A DNA stretch of 64,000 bases from positions 1,116,001 through 1,180,000 of the forward strand of contig NZ_JBBOOK010000001.1 in NCBI RefSeq assembly GCF_038003045.1, read 5' to 3'. This DNA comes from Sporosarcina sp. FSL W7-1349 (GTDB lineage Bacteria; Bacillota; Bacilli; Bacillales_A; Planococcaceae). Under the pieces are notes generated by a model, which had not been told where the DNA came from, searched no databases, and saw nothing but the letters and a program-made list of their open reading frames with translations. The position numbers and the translations under genes are program-made. Position 1 is the first letter of the stretch. Every line of letters begins with the position of its first letter. Positions 1-9,077 of the stretch are shown here, piece by piece.

Positions 1-226
1 ACTGTTTTATAGCTAAACCGCTGTTCTAATGCTTTTTTTATCAATATGTACCCGTATAATTTCACCAATTGGCACTTTATTAGTTACGAAAGAACCCTTC
101 GCACTTTTGAGCCCGATTCTTTTGATTGTCCGTATTCAGTATACCTGATAACGCCCGACCATTCCGCATTTTTCTATAATTAAAGTCTATCTTCCTATGA
201 TGGCAATAAAAAAGAGGGGCAAAAGC
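1..226. other. Gene-poor left edge
   Basis: No convincing gene is visible. A reading frame of about 40 codons without a start codon runs leftwards to a TAG at 13-15 (its end reads ...GEIIRVHIDKKSIRTAV). It may be the tail of a broken or unrecognised gene. Nothing here resembles a ResE histidine kinase, which normally follows resD. Confidence 0.3.
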
Positions 227-257
227 TAAAAACGGCTCACGCAAGGTGAGCCGCTTT
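227..257 (-). terminator. Terminator after resD
   Basis: The stem pairs CGGCTCAC with GTGAGCCG and is followed by a T-rich tract on the minus strand. It lies about 40 bases beyond the resD stop and ends the resD transcript before any kinase gene. Confidence 0.7.
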
Positions 258-295
258 AAAACCTATATCCCATTTTAGAACCGTCAACGGTTTCA

Positions 296-1018
296 TTATT
301 CTTGCGGGACCTCGAACTTATATCCGACTCCCCATACTGTCACAATCATTTTAGCCGCCTGATCGGAGACGCGGCTCAATTTTTCACGCAACCGTTTGAC
401 GTGGGTGTCAACGGTCCGTAGATCACCGAAAAACTCATAGTGCCAGACTTCTTTCAATAGTTGTTCCCGATCGAACACTTTATCCGGAGATTTCGCCAGG
501 AAATAGAGAAGTTCGTATTCCTTCGGCGTCAGGTTCACCTCTTTCCCTTCCGCAGTCACGCGGTGTGCATCGTGGTCGATCGTCAATTGCGGGAAGACGA
601 CCAAGTCTTTCGATGCAGACGAAGCGACAGCGCCCGGGAAGGCCACGGATCTTCTGAGGATCGCCTTGACGCGCAACACGACTTCCCTCGGGCTGAACGG
701 TTTCACGATGTAATCATCCGCCCCCGATTCGAATCCGGATACTCGGTCCGACTCCTCTCCTTTAGCTGTCAATAAAATAACCGGTGTCATGATTTTCTTC
801 TCACGCAGTTCCTGTAACACTTCCATCCCGTCTTTTTCGGGCATCATGACATCCAGCAAGATGCAGTCATATTGTTGAGCCAACGCTTTTTCCAGCGCCT
901 CCGACCCGTTCATTGCCTCGTCAATTTCATACCCTTCACGGGTTAAATACATATTCAACAAACGAAGAATCCGTTCCTCATCATCCACCACTAACAACTT
1001 CACTTTTTCTTCCATCAT
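296..1018 (-). CDS. resD: Response regulator ResD (OmpR family)
   Basis: This is a 240-residue two-component response regulator. The N-terminal receiver domain has the acidic pair in VVDDEER, the phospho-acceptor Asp in ILLDVMMPEKDG and the Lys in YIVKPFSPREV. A C-terminal OmpR/PhoB winged helix follows (LTPKEYELLYFLAKSPDKV ... TVDTHVKRLREKL ... VWGVGYKF). The receiver and DNA-binding segments match B. subtilis ResD closely; in that organism ResD controls respiration and anaerobic genes. The start at 1018 is chosen because AAAGGGG lies 7-10 bases upstream; an in-frame start at 1036 has no ribosome binding site. A strong terminator separates it from resABC, and no resE follows within the window. 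Its partner kinase is therefore encoded elsewhere or is absent. Confidence 0.93.
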   Translation of the reverse strand: MMEEKVKLLVVDDEERILRLLNMYLTREGYEIDEAMNGSEALEKALAQQYDCILLDVMMPEKDGMEVLQELREKKIMTPVILLTAKGEESDRVSGFESGADDYIVKPFSPREVVLRVKAILRRSVAFPGAVASSASKDLVVFPQLTIDHDAHRVTAEGKEVNLTPKEYELLYFLAKSPDKVFDREQLLKEVWHYEFFGDLRTVDTHVKRLREKLSRVSDQAAKMIVTVWGVGYKFEVPQE

Positions 1019-1132
1019 TCCATAGCCCCTTTCCATAATATCCGACCAACCCTAACAAACTTTTCTATTTCCATTGTACAAGTCGCTTTCTAAAAAGGCA
1101 CGCTATAACTGAAACTGCCTTCCTGGCAATCG

Positions 1133-1177
1133 AAAAAAAGAAAAGGACTGCCCCATCGTGAAACAAAGGGGCAGTCC
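1133..1177 (-). terminator. Strong terminator after resABC
   Basis: A perfect ten-pair stem (GGACTGCCCC with GGGGCAGTCC) is followed by a long T-tract on the minus strand, directly beyond the resC stop. It separates the cytochrome c maturation genes from resD. Confidence 0.9.
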
Positions 1178-1187
1178 TGGTCAATCT

Positions 1188-2372
1188 TTATGCGTATGAA
1201 TGCAGACCCGCAATGATTAAGTTGACGGCAATCAGATTGAACATAATGATGATGAATCCGATGACCGCAAGCCAAGCGGACTTTTCCCCTTCCCATCCGC
1301 GAGAGAGCCGCAGATGAAGGAATGCCGCGTAAAACAACCAGGTGATCAATGCCCATACTTCTTTTGGATCCCAACCCCAGAATCTGGCCCACGCTTCATG
1401 TGCCCAGATCATCGCAAAGATGAGTGCGCCGAGCGTAAAGACCGGGAATCCGATCAACACCGAACGGTAGCCGATCTCATCCATCAACTGCAAATTCGCC
1501 TTGCGCGCAAACGGCTGGAATAGCATGGCAATCGGCTTCCGGAGAATTAGCCGGAGAAGAATATACAAAACAGTCCCAATTGCAAATGACCACACGAACG
1601 TCGTCAATGTCTTCGCATTGATGACAGGAGGCAGTTCAGCCCATGGCGTCATTGCGTCCGGTGTCAGCGCTTCGTATTCATTCATGCCGAAGAGCGGCGG
1701 GTAATTGTATGTGATTTTGGCCGGCTGTTCATTTTTGTCGATATAGCTGAAATCCGCTTCATACCCCATGAGTTTGAAAGTCGATGCTGATAGGACAAAA
1801 CCGATGACAATCACTATGACGAACATGACTGCCTCGAGCCAGAACCGCTGTTTTGACTTTTTCGTCATATCGACATTCTTCATTAAATATATCAATCCGG
1901 CAACCGCACTGATGGCCAGGATCGATTCACCGAGCGCTGCCGTGATGACGTGAATTGTCAACCAATGACTTTGCAAGGCGGGAATGAGCGGCGTCACTTC
2001 TTTCGGGAACATGCTCGCATACGCGATGATCAACAACGCGATCGGCAATGCGAAAAGCCCCAAAGAAGGCGTGCGGTATAAGAAAAATATGAGGATGAAC
2101 GCACCGACGAGCATCATGCCGAAAGCGGTCGTGAATTCGAACATATTACTGACAGGCGCATGTCCCGACGCAATCCATCTTGTTATAAAATAACCGATAT
2201 GTGTAATGAACCCGATGATGGTGATCACAATACCGATCTGGCCCCATCGATTATTTTTATACGACGATTCCGATTTCGCACCTTTTACCGCTCCGCCAAA
2301 AAAAGCGGTCGCAATCAAATAGGCAACGAAGGAAATTTCCAGGAGCGTCGCACTGATATTCGCTAAACCCAT
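1188..2372 (-). CDS. resC: Cytochrome c biogenesis protein ResC/CcsA
   Basis: This 394-residue multi-pass membrane protein belongs to the CcsA/CcmC family and is the haem-handling half of the System II synthase that attaches haem to apocytochromes c. The family's tryptophan-rich WWD-type motif is visible as [23 protein letters not shown] near residues 325-345. Conserved His candidates occur in [19 protein letters not shown] and [10 protein letters not shown]. The start ATG overlaps the resB stop by one base (TAATG), which implies translational coupling. It is the last gene of the resABC transcript. Confidence 0.93.
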   Translation of the reverse strand: MGLANISATLLEISFVAYLIATAFFGGAVKGAKSESSYKNNRWGQIGIVITIIGFITHIGYFITRWIASGHAPVSNMFEFTTAFGMMLVGAFILIFFLYRTPSLGLFALPIALLIIAYASMFPKEVTPLIPALQSHWLTIHVITAALGESILAISAVAGLIYLMKNVDMTKKSKQRFWLEAVMFVIVIVIGFVLSASTFKLMGYEADFSYIDKNEQPAKITYNYPPLFGMNEYEALTPDAMTPWAELPPVINAKTLTTFVWSFAIGTVLYILLRLILRKPIAMLFQPFARKANLQLMDEIGYRSVLIGFPVFTLGALIFAMIWAHEAWARFWGWDPKEVWALITWLFYAAFLHLRLSRGWEGEKSAWLAVIGFIIIMFNLIAVNLIIAGLHSYA

Positions 2373-4027
2373 TACAGCGTATCCCCTTCCTCTTCACCTT
2401 TGGCCTCTTTGTCTTGCCGATCTGCATAGGCCGGCAACTCCGATACCTCTTTCACTTTGTCCAAATCCTTCTTCAACGAGAACCAGTTTTTATTCGTATG
2501 AGCGGCAACGAGCATCTTTCCATCCGCTCCTTTTTGCACCCAAATCCTTCTATGGTTCCAGTAGGATCCTTGGATGACACCGATCATGAAGATGATGCCC
2601 CCTAGCAGGAGGATCGGCAAAGTCTTGTCTTTCCGAATCGTTAACCCGGACTTATCCCGTGTTTCAACTCCACGGAAGCTGACTTTGTAATCATTCTCTT
2701 CCACTTCAAACGTATTCCGGATGGCGACAAAACTTCTTTCGCCTTGTGGGTTTGCAGGCGTGACCATATTGAAAATGAAGGCCGGATTATTCGGAGCCGG
2801 GGATTTTGAAACGAGTTCTCCATCTTTGACGCCGTCATAATCAGGATAATATTCAAGCAAGTCCACACGTGTATCCTTTGCAAGTTCATAGGTGCGTTCC
2901 GGGTTTTCAAGATCTACTGTAAATTCGCCGAGTGATTTGTCGCTTGCTTTCTCTGTCAGTTGAAAGGTCATGGATTTTAACTCATCCAAGCCGTAGGACA
3001 TTTGGAAAACACTATAGCCATCGAATTTCAATGGTTTGTTTACAGCAATCGAATAATCGGTCATTTTTTCAAGCTGATCCGCTTGTCCAGGCAAGGAACC
3101 TTCCGCCTGCTTGTACAACGTCACATCCGTTTGGTAGGTTTTCACGATGCTGCCTACCCGGTCCAGCGCTTCGCCGAATACCGCATCCGCTTCTTCTTTT
3201 GAGTAGTTTTCCACAATGAATTCATTATTCTCTAAATAATACCCGTCTGCGCCCTTGATAGGACGAACTTCTCCTTCGCGGATCCACATCGTTTCATCGA
3301 CATAAAACCCTGGAAGGCCGCGCAATAGGACACCAAACAAGAAAATGATCAAGCCAGTATGATTGACATACGGACCCCAGCGGGAAAAGCGGTTTTTCTC
3401 CGCAAGTATAGCACCGTCCTCCGTTTTTACGTTATAACGGAGCTCTTTCAGTTTCTCTTCCGCTTTCTGCAAAGAATCATCCGGATCGGCCACAGCGCCT
3501 TCCCCGAAAATACGCTGTACTTTCATGAAGGAGGTATGGCGCTTCGTCCGCTGTCTTTTTAATGATTTGTACAGCGGTACAACCCGGTCCACACTAGCAA
3601 TAATGATGGAGATTCCGAGCATGCCGATCAGCACCTTGAACCACCAGCTGCTGTACATATCGTGAAAACCGAATTGATAATAGATCTTGCCGAAAAAACC
3701 GTAAACCCGTTCATAATAAGCCGCTACTTCGACTTCTGAACCTTGATCGACTGGGATATAATCTTTCTGCGGAAAGATCGTTCCAATGGCAGAAGTGGAT
3801 AAAACTGCGATGATGATGCCGATGCCGACTTTAACACTTGAAAAGAAGTTCCATATTTTATCCACGATGGACCTTTTATACGTCTGGGACCTTCTTGCCG
3901 CCCCTTCATACCGCATGTCGACGAGTTCACTTTTTTTCGTCTCTTCCGTCTGAGGTCTCCCACATCGCTCACAAAGCACTGTGCCAAATGGATTTTCATG
4001 ACCGCACTGGCATTTGATTTTGCTCAT
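2372..4027 (-). CDS. resB: Cytochrome c biogenesis protein ResB
   Basis: ResB (551 residues) works with ResC in extracytoplasmic haem delivery to c-type cytochromes. It opens with a zinc-ribbon-like stretch (CQCGHENP ... LCERCGRPQ, residues 7-25), as in B. subtilis ResB. Transmembrane segments follow near residues 65-85, 130-150 and 215-240, then a large extracytoplasmic domain, and a last membrane helix near 475-495 ([18 protein letters not shown]). The conserved tail [13 protein letters not shown] is present. The gene follows resA by 15 bases and overlaps resC by one base. Confidence 0.93.
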   Translation of the reverse strand: MSKIKCQCGHENPFGTVLCERCGRPQTEETKKSELVDMRYEGAARRSQTYKRSIVDKIWNFFSSVKVGIGIIIAVLSTSAIGTIFPQKDYIPVDQGSEVEVAAYYERVYGFFGKIYYQFGFHDMYSSWWFKVLIGMLGISIIIASVDRVVPLYKSLKRQRTKRHTSFMKVQRIFGEGAVADPDDSLQKAEEKLKELRYNVKTEDGAILAEKNRFSRWGPYVNHTGLIIFLFGVLLRGLPGFYVDETMWIREGEVRPIKGADGYYLENNEFIVENYSKEEADAVFGEALDRVGSIVKTYQTDVTLYKQAEGSLPGQADQLEKMTDYSIAVNKPLKFDGYSVFQMSYGLDELKSMTFQLTEKASDKSLGEFTVDLENPERTYELAKDTRVDLLEYYPDYDGVKDGELVSKSPAPNNPAFIFNMVTPANPQGERSFVAIRNTFEVEENDYKVSFRGVETRDKSGLTIRKDKTLPILLLGGIIFMIGVIQGSYWNHRRIWVQKGADGKMLVAAHTNKNWFSLKKDLDKVKEVSELPAYADRQDKEAKGEEEGDTL

Positions 4028-4042
4028 ATTGAAATAGACTCC

Positions 4043-4576
4043 TTACTTCGGTTGAATGCGTTCCATGAATGACCGGATCACTTCTTCGCTCATTCCTCTT
4101 TTTTCGATATGGACGATTTTCCCGTCTTTATCAATTAATACAGTCGTTGGCAATGGTCCAATATTATAGACTTCCATGACGCTTTTGTTCTTGTCGATCG
4201 CAATTGGGAATGTCAACCCGTATTGATCTCGGAATGACTCGACTTTCAATACCGGTTCCGCAATATCCACTGCCAAGATTTGGACACCTTTGTCTTTAAA
4301 GTCCTGATATTGCTTTTCCATATGAGGCATTTCCTCTTTGCACGGCGGACACCAAGTTCCCCAGAAATTCAGGAATACCCCTTGGCCTTTATAATCGGAC
4401 AGGCGATGCTTATTACCATCCAAGTCGACAAGCTCGAAATCCGGAGCCTTGTCCCCGATTGCCAAGACTTCCACCTTCTCTTTCGAGGCTATTGAATAGA
4501 TGACTGCCGAAACGAGCACTAGTAGAACAATCGTCCTGATGATTAGACGTTTTCTTTTTTTATCCATCATCGACAT
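4043..4576 (-). CDS. resA: Thiol-disulfide oxidoreductase ResA
   Basis: ResA is a membrane-anchored thioredoxin-like reductase of 177 residues that reduces the haem-binding cysteines of apocytochrome c. An N-terminal anchor lies at residues 10-30. The redoxin fold then starts at GDKAPDFELVDLDG. The active site is WCPPCKEEMP, where B. subtilis ResA has CEPC, and the cis-proline region is GPLPTTVLID. It is the first gene of the resABC unit. The start could be any of the Met residues at 1, 3 or 4; the first is kept. Confidence 0.93.
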   Translation of the reverse strand: MSMMDKKRKRLIIRTIVLLVLVSAVIYSIASKEKVEVLAIGDKAPDFELVDLDGNKHRLSDYKGQGVFLNFWGTWCPPCKEEMPHMEKQYQDFKDKGVQILAVDIAEPVLKVESFRDQYGLTFPIAIDKNKSVMEVYNIGPLPTTVLIDKDGKIVHIEKRGMSEEVIRSFMERIQPK

Positions 4577-4734
4577 ACCCGTCTCCTCCTATTGAAAAAT
4601 AAGTTCCGTATACCATTATAACAAAATGATCGCCTCGGAATCCGGACATTCATGAAAGGATTGTGAACGTTTGCGTTTGAGGAAATAATTAACTTATAAA
4701 TCACATTCATGTTAACCGGCCGAATCCGGGAGAG

Positions 4735-5466
4735 TTATCCGATTTTTCCTGTTTCGGCCAAAACACGCAACTGCTTCACCTCATGCGTCGTCAGCTGGCG
4801 GGACTCCCCGGCATTCAAGCCGTGCGTCGTCAGCATGGCGAACGACTCCCTGCGCAGTTTTAAAACCGGGTGGCCGATTGCATCGAACATCCGGCGCACT
4901 TGACGGTTCCGACCTTCATGAATCGTAATTTCGATGAGCGCCGTTCCGGCCTTCTTATCGACAGTCTGCATTTTTACATGGGCAGGCGCCGTCTTGCCGT
5001 CCTCCAGCTCAATTCCTCGTTCCAATTTGCGCAACGATTCCCGGGTCGGAATTCCTTTCACTTTTGCAATATACTTTTTCTTGATGCCGAATTTCGGATG
5101 AGTCATCAAATAAGAAAAATCACCATCATTTGTCAAAATAATAATACCTGACGTATCATAATCCAGACGCCCGACCGGGAAAATCCGCTCCTCGACTTCC
5201 GGAAAAAGATCCAGCACGGTTTTTCGGCCTTTTTCATCATGGACCGTCGAAATGAAGCCGCGCGGTTTATAAAGTAGATAATAGACAAAGTTTTCTTTGA
5301 CGAGTTCCACGCCTTCTACTTCCACCCGATCCGAATTCGTTACTTTCGTTCCGAGTTCCGTAACTTTGACGCCATTCACTTTCACTTTTCCATCCAATAT
5401 CAATTGCTCAGATTTTCTTCGTGATGCTACGCCCGCTTGCGCCAGCACTTTCTGTAGTCTTTCCAA
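4735..5466 (-). CDS. rluB: 23S rRNA pseudouridine synthase RluB
   Basis: This enzyme of about 243 residues isomerises a uridine in helix 89 of 23S rRNA in the RsuA/RluB family. An S4 RNA-binding domain covers residues 1-60 (RLQKVLAQAGVASRRKSE). The catalytic core carries the family signature VGRLDYDTSGIIILTNDGDF, whose Asp is catalytic, and later EGRNRQVRRMFDAIGHPV. I chose a TTG start at 5466 behind GGGGTGA because the protein then begins MERLQKV, as in relatives; an in-frame ATG at 5487 is the alternative. It lies between a terminator from the carboxypeptidase gene and resA. Confidence 0.9.
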   Translation of the reverse strand: MERLQKVLAQAGVASRRKSEQLILDGKVKVNGVKVTELGTKVTNSDRVEVEGVELVKENFVYYLLYKPRGFISTVHDEKGRKTVLDLFPEVEERIFPVGRLDYDTSGIIILTNDGDFSYLMTHPKFGIKKKYIAKVKGIPTRESLRKLERGIELEDGKTAPAHVKMQTVDKKAGTALIEITIHEGRNRQVRRMFDAIGHPVLKLRRESFAMLTTHGLNAGESRQLTTHEVKQLRVLAETGKIG

Positions 5467-5521
5467 CTGAGTCACCCCGTCCTTCATACTGAAAAAAATT
5501 ATGTCACACTTTGCGTAAAAT

Positions 5522-5555
5522 GAAAAGAAGACCGACCTGAATCCCGTCGTCTTCC
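5522..5555 (-). terminator. Terminator after the carboxypeptidase gene
   Basis: GAAGACGAC pairs with GTCGGTCTTC (one bulged base) and is followed by TTTTC on the minus strand, between the dac stop and rluB. Confidence 0.6.
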
Positions 5556-5579
5556 TTTCCTTTGGACCTTATTCGATTG

Positions 5580-6584
5580 TCAACGCTTCTGCCGGATAAT
5601 CACATCGGTAGCTACGATCGGTTCATTGTCGAAAGACACAGTCCATATACCCGTGGCGGTCGGACGTTTGCCGCGTGGAATCTGGACCAGATTCGACAGT
5701 TTTGCCTGCTCCCCTTTTTTCATCAGTAGCTCGATCGGTTCCTCCAATTCCGCTTGTACACCCGGGAAGATTTTATAGACACCCTTTTTGGCGATGGTGA
5801 CCCGTTTATATGTCGAAAACGCCTTGTCGGCCAAATCCAGATGGGTGGTCCAATCATCCGGATCATTCAATGTCACAACGATGATTTTTTTTCGATCTTT
5901 CTCGAAATAGGTGGCCAATGTCCGGCCGGCCGCCTTCGTGAAGCCCGTCTTACCGGCAACCGCTGTCGGCTCGGAATGGAGCAGCCGATGTTTGTTCTGC
6001 CAATGGTACGTATTCTCCTCGTTCTGGTACACATGCTTCTTCGTAGTAGCGATTTCACGGAACGTTTCATTTTCCATCGCGTAGCGCAGCATCAGTCCTG
6101 TTTCATACGCAGTGGAAAGATGCTGTTCATTATGCAGGCCGGAAGGGTTCGTAAATACGGTCCGATCCAACCCGTGGAGAATCGCTTTCTCCTGCATCAG
6201 CTGGACAAACCCCTCTACCGAACCACCGGCATGTTCCGCCAACGCATGCGCGGCATCATTTCCCGAACGCAGCATCAGCCCGTAGAGCAACGTCTTATCC
6301 TGGACGGCCGTCCCACTTTTTAAATAAATGGAGGAGCCTTCCGATGAAGCTGCCGCCGGTGATATGGTGATTTCACCCGACTCTACGCCGCTTTCGAGAT
6401 ACGTGAACGCGGTCCAGATTTTCGTCAAACTGGCAATCGGCAATGGCGTGTCTTCATTGCGCCCATCCAGCAGGCGTCCCGTTTCCGCATCGATAACCGC
6501 ATACGCTTGCGCAGCCGATGCATCCACAGGCTTGCCCAGCATGAACCAGGCGAAACATACGGTCAACAGAAGTGCCCGTTTCAA
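5580..6584 (-). CDS. dacB: D-alanyl-D-alanine carboxypeptidase (S11, DacB/DacF type)
   Basis: This 334-residue exported penicillin-binding protein trims the terminal D-Ala from peptidoglycan stem peptides. The signal peptide ends around VDASAAQA. The three S11 motifs are present: SLTK (acyl-serine, about residue 52), SGN in LRSGNDAAHAL, and KTG in AVAGKTGFTKAAGR. A short C-terminal beta domain follows. The position next to scpB and upstream of rluB matches B. subtilis dacB, the spore-cortex carboxypeptidase, but spmA and spmB, which normally follow it, are absent. The dacB versus dacF assignment rests on synteny. The start overlaps the scpB stop by four bases. Confidence 0.82.
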   Translation of the reverse strand: MKRALLLTVCFAWFMLGKPVDASAAQAYAVIDAETGRLLDGRNEDTPLPIASLTKIWTAFTYLESGVESGEITISPAAASSEGSSIYLKSGTAVQDKTLLYGLMLRSGNDAAHALAEHAGGSVEGFVQLMQEKAILHGLDRTVFTNPSGLHNEQHLSTAYETGLMLRYAMENETFREIATTKKHVYQNEENTYHWQNKHRLLHSEPTAVAGKTGFTKAAGRTLATYFEKDRKKIIVVTLNDPDDWTTHLDLADKAFSTYKRVTIAKKGVYKIFPGVQAELEEPIELLMKKGEQAKLSNLVQIPRGKRPTATGIWTVSFDNEPIVATDVIIRQKR

Positions 6585-7195
6585 AAATCGGTCTCTCCTT
6601 CCTCTTCCATCGAGAATGCTTCTTGGAACTTGCTCATGAACAGATCGGCATCTTCCGTTTCCTCTTCCTCCCCTTGCAAAAGCGGCGGAAGATCGGCAAT
6701 CGAACGTAGGCCGAACCGGTCCAGGAACAGATCTGTCGTTCCATAAAGGATTGCCCGCCCGGTTCCTTCCGAGCGCCCTTTCTCCATAATATATCCTTTG
6801 GCGATCAATGTATGAATCGGACCTTCCGATTTGACGCCCCGCAAGTCGTCGATTTCCACACGCGTCACCGGTTGCTTATACGCAATGATGGCCAGCACTT
6901 CCAAGGAAGCCTGTGTCATCGATTTAGGGGAAGGATTTTCGAGCAACCGCTTCATATCATCGGCAAATTCCGCTTTCGTGACGAGCCGATAGGCACCGCC
7001 GAATATTCTCAGCGTAATGCCGCTATCCGGACGTTCTTCATAGCTTGCATGCAAGCTCTCCAATGCCCGCTCGATTTCTTCCTCTCTCCGATCGGTCAAA
7101 ACCGTTAACTGGGAACGGGTCAATCCTTCATCCCCCATTAAAAATAAAAAGCTTTCCACCATACCAACTAATCGATCTTCCACGTCCATTTTCAA
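6581..7195 (-). CDS. scpB: Segregation and condensation protein B
   Basis: ScpB (204 residues) is the winged-helix partner of the SMC-ScpA condensin that organises and segregates the chromosome. The family core is clear: MTQASLEVLAIIAYKQPVTRVEIDDLRGV, then GRSEGTGRAILYGTTDLFLDRFGL. The C-terminus is acidic. The open frame begins with TTG overlapping the scpA stop; an ATG six bases inside (7189) is equally plausible behind GGGAGG. It forms an overlapping cluster with scpA and the carboxypeptidase gene. Confidence 0.93.
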   Translation of the reverse strand: MKMDVEDRLVGMVESFLFLMGDEGLTRSQLTVLTDRREEEIERALESLHASYEERPDSGITLRIFGGAYRLVTKAEFADDMKRLLENPSPKSMTQASLEVLAIIAYKQPVTRVEIDDLRGVKSEGPIHTLIAKGYIMEKGRSEGTGRAILYGTTDLFLDRFGLRSIADLPPLLQGEEEETEDADLFMSKFQEAFSMEEEGETDF

Positions 7196-7941
7196 ACATC
7201 CTCCCGGCGGACCGACACCGTCAGCCTGTCAAAATTCTGCTGCTGTTCCACAATGACATCCCTTCTTTTCATCAGTTCCAATAATGACAAAAAGGTGAGG
7301 ACCAATCCAGGTGCATCCCCTTCCTCGAACAGGGTATGGAAATCACAACGGCCTCCCCTCGTTTCCAAGGTCGCCATGATGTCATCCATCTTCTCACTGA
7401 CAGATTTCTCGTTTCTTGTTATACTGGCCGTACGAGGCGCCCGCAATCTTTTACGTTCCAGCATTTTCTGGAAAGCCCCGATCAGGTCGAAGACGTTTAA
7501 TTGTTCCTCGGATTCGCCAATACTAATTTCACCAAGCGCCGACAAATCTTCGGGCGGTTTCGTGAAATGGCCAGAACGTTCCTCCGCGGACTCTTTCAAG
7601 CTGATGGCCGCCTCTTTATATTTGCGGTATTCGATCAATCGAGCTACCAATTCATCGCGGGGATCGGGTTCCATTTCAAAATCGAACTCTCCATCAGGTT
7701 CCTCCCCTTCATGGACCGGCAGCAACATCTTGCTCTTAATCTCGATCAATGTTGCCGCAAGTACAAGATATTCGCTCAGTTCGTCCAATTGGAGGACCCG
7801 CATAGCATGAAGATGTTCTATGTATTGTGCTGTCAATTCCGCCATCGGAATATCGTAAATGTCGATTTCCAGCCGGTTGATCAAATGCAAAAGGAGATCC
7901 AGCGGTCCTTCGAAGACTTCCAGTTTCACTTTATAGGACAT
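7192..7941 (-). CDS. scpA: Segregation and condensation protein A
   Basis: ScpA is the kleisin subunit of the bacterial condensin and bridges the SMC heads. The 249-residue product begins with the typical YKVKLEVFEGPLDLLLHLI and continues with the N-terminal SMC-binding helices. A variable acidic linker lies near residues 80-100 (EGEEPDGEFDFEMEPD). The C-terminal winged helix is at residues 175-245. It overlaps scpB by four bases and is divergent from the DUF309 gene, whose start is only 55 bases away. Confidence 0.93.
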   Translation of the reverse strand: MSYKVKLEVFEGPLDLLLHLINRLEIDIYDIPMAELTAQYIEHLHAMRVLQLDELSEYLVLAATLIEIKSKMLLPVHEGEEPDGEFDFEMEPDPRDELVARLIEYRKYKEAAISLKESAEERSGHFTKPPEDLSALGEISIGESEEQLNVFDLIGAFQKMLERKRLRAPRTASITRNEKSVSEKMDDIMATLETRGGRCDFHTLFEEGDAPGLVLTFLSLLELMKRRDVIVEQQQNFDRLTVSVRREDV

Positions 7942-7995
7942 TATGTACTCGCCACCTGCCTGTTATACAAGATTGAACACGTTAGGAATGATACT

Positions 7996-8505
7996 ATGCA
8001 TCCACTTCATCATCCACTATTCGTAAAGTTTATTGTGTATTTCAATGGGAATCAAGATTATTTTGAATGCCACGAAGTGTTGGAGGAATATTGGAAATCC
8101 CTTCCGGACGGAAACAAATCCCATCCATTGCCAGCCTATATCCTGTTAGCCACGGGACTCTATCATTGGAGGCGCGGGAACGAGGAAGGGGCTTTGAAGA
8201 CGATCCGGAAAGCCGAAGACAAATTCCGGACGTTGCCCGATGAACATCCGGTGTTTGCCGAGGAGATCGACTTTTCCCGACTGCTGCAGGATGTCCGGCA
8301 GAGCGTCGTCCGGTTGGAACAAGGTTCGGATTTCGAGCCGTTTTCGATTCTCATTTCGGATCGCTTGCAACAGCTTGTCGACGAGGCGAAGCCGTCCATG
8401 GACCTTCTCCCCGCCGACAGTGATGATGTCATTTATAAACATATGCTGCGGGATCGGAGCGATATTCTCCTGGAACGCGAAGAAAAGAAGAAGGGCAGAC
8501 GTTAA
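7996..8505 (+). CDS. ypuF: DUF309 family protein (YpuF-like)
   Basis: This is a 169-residue DUF309 protein. The domain signature FNGNQDYFECHEVLEEYWK is present at residues 16-34, and LATGLYHWRRGN repeats the helical packing. DUF309 proteins are small all-helical proteins of unproven function. The start ATG at 7996 has AGGA upstream; the longer open frame to the left is antisense to scpA and is not coding. The locus matches ypuF next to scpA in B. subtilis. Its stop codon overlaps the ribT stop on the other strand. Confidence 0.85.
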   Translation: MHPLHHPLFVKFIVYFNGNQDYFECHEVLEEYWKSLPDGNKSHPLPAYILLATGLYHWRRGNEEGALKTIRKAEDKFRTLPDEHPVFAEEIDFSRLLQDVRQSVVRLEQGSDFEPFSILISDRLQQLVDEAKPSMDLLPADSDDVIYKHMLRDRSDILLEREEKKKGRR

Positions 8506-8532
8506 TGTTCTGCTCCTTCTTCTTTTTCATTA
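8483..8532. terminator. Bidirectional terminator across overlapping stop codons
   Basis: GAAGAAGGGCAGAC pairs with GTTCTGCTCCTTCTTC around the loop GTTAAT, with A- and T-rich flanks on both sides. The loop contains the stop codons of the convergent DUF309 and ribT genes, so each arm is coding sequence for one of them. Confidence 0.7.
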
Positions 8533-8867
8533 CACTTTTCTATAAAGGATTCGGTCTCCATGGTGGTCCGACATACTTTATCAGGAAACTGGGCGCGGAC
8601 CCGCCTCACCATCTCCTGCCCGATCCCTTCCCCACGAAAGGACGGATTGACGGATAAATGTTGGATCGTATACTCATCCTCATCCATTTGCAGCCCGATC
8701 AGTCCGATGAAATCTTCATTTTCCTTCAGCAAATACAATTGCCAGCGGCTATCCGTTTCATACTGATGGATCAAGTCTTGCAATTTCTTCACATTTTTAT
8801 CACCGGGCATGTAGGAGAGCAAACCCATAGCAATCTTTTCATACGTTTTCTTATACCGTAAAAGCAT
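8502..8867 (-). CDS. ribT: GNAT acetyltransferase RibT
   Basis: This 121-residue GNAT-fold acyltransferase resembles B. subtilis RibT: LLRYKKTYEKIAMGLLSYMP at the start, a central beta sheet (QHLSVNPSFRGEGIGQEMV) carrying the acetyl-CoA R/Q-x-x-G-x-G/A motif, and a C-terminal ESFIEKC. The substrate is unknown. The start is placed at 8867 behind GAAGGGATC; the upstream frame lacks similarity. In B. subtilis ribT lies with the riboflavin operon, but no rib genes occur here. Confidence 0.85.
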   Translation of the reverse strand: MLLRYKKTYEKIAMGLLSYMPGDKNVKKLQDLIHQYETDSRWQLYLLKENEDFIGLIGLQMDEDEYTIQHLSVNPSFRGEGIGQEMVRRVRAQFPDKVCRTTMETESFIEKCNEKEEGAEH

Positions 8868-8972
8868 CAAATGATCCCTTCTTTTCTGAAAATCCTTCGT
8901 CAATTCGATCGACAAAGACTCACAATGGCAAGCCATTCACCTTTCCCTTCTTCGCTTGGCGAAAGCCTGGAT

Positions 8973-9077
8973 TCACTGCGTTTGAAGATGCGGCATGATG
9001 AAATACCAGTACGCCGCCCCCCAAAGGCAGGCGGCGATCAGGATAAACAAAAAGAGAAAGATATTCCTTTTTTTCAA
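8973..9077 (-). CDS. Small membrane protein coupled to lysA (34 aa)
   Basis: A 34-codon frame starts with a TTG that overlaps the lysA stop (TTGA), with GAGGGG eight bases upstream inside lysA. The product is Lys/Arg-led, then one hydrophobic helix (NIFLFLFILIAACLWGAAYW) and a short polar tail. The overlap and ribosome binding site argue for translational coupling. I do not recognise the family. A single membrane span with the basic end inside is the only structural statement possible. Confidence 0.55.
   Translation of the reverse strand: MKKRNIFLFLFILIAACLWGAAYWYFIMPHLQTQ

Noticed and set aside
1-226. resE remnant
   Set aside because: No histidine kinase motifs (H-box, N-box, G-box) in any frame.
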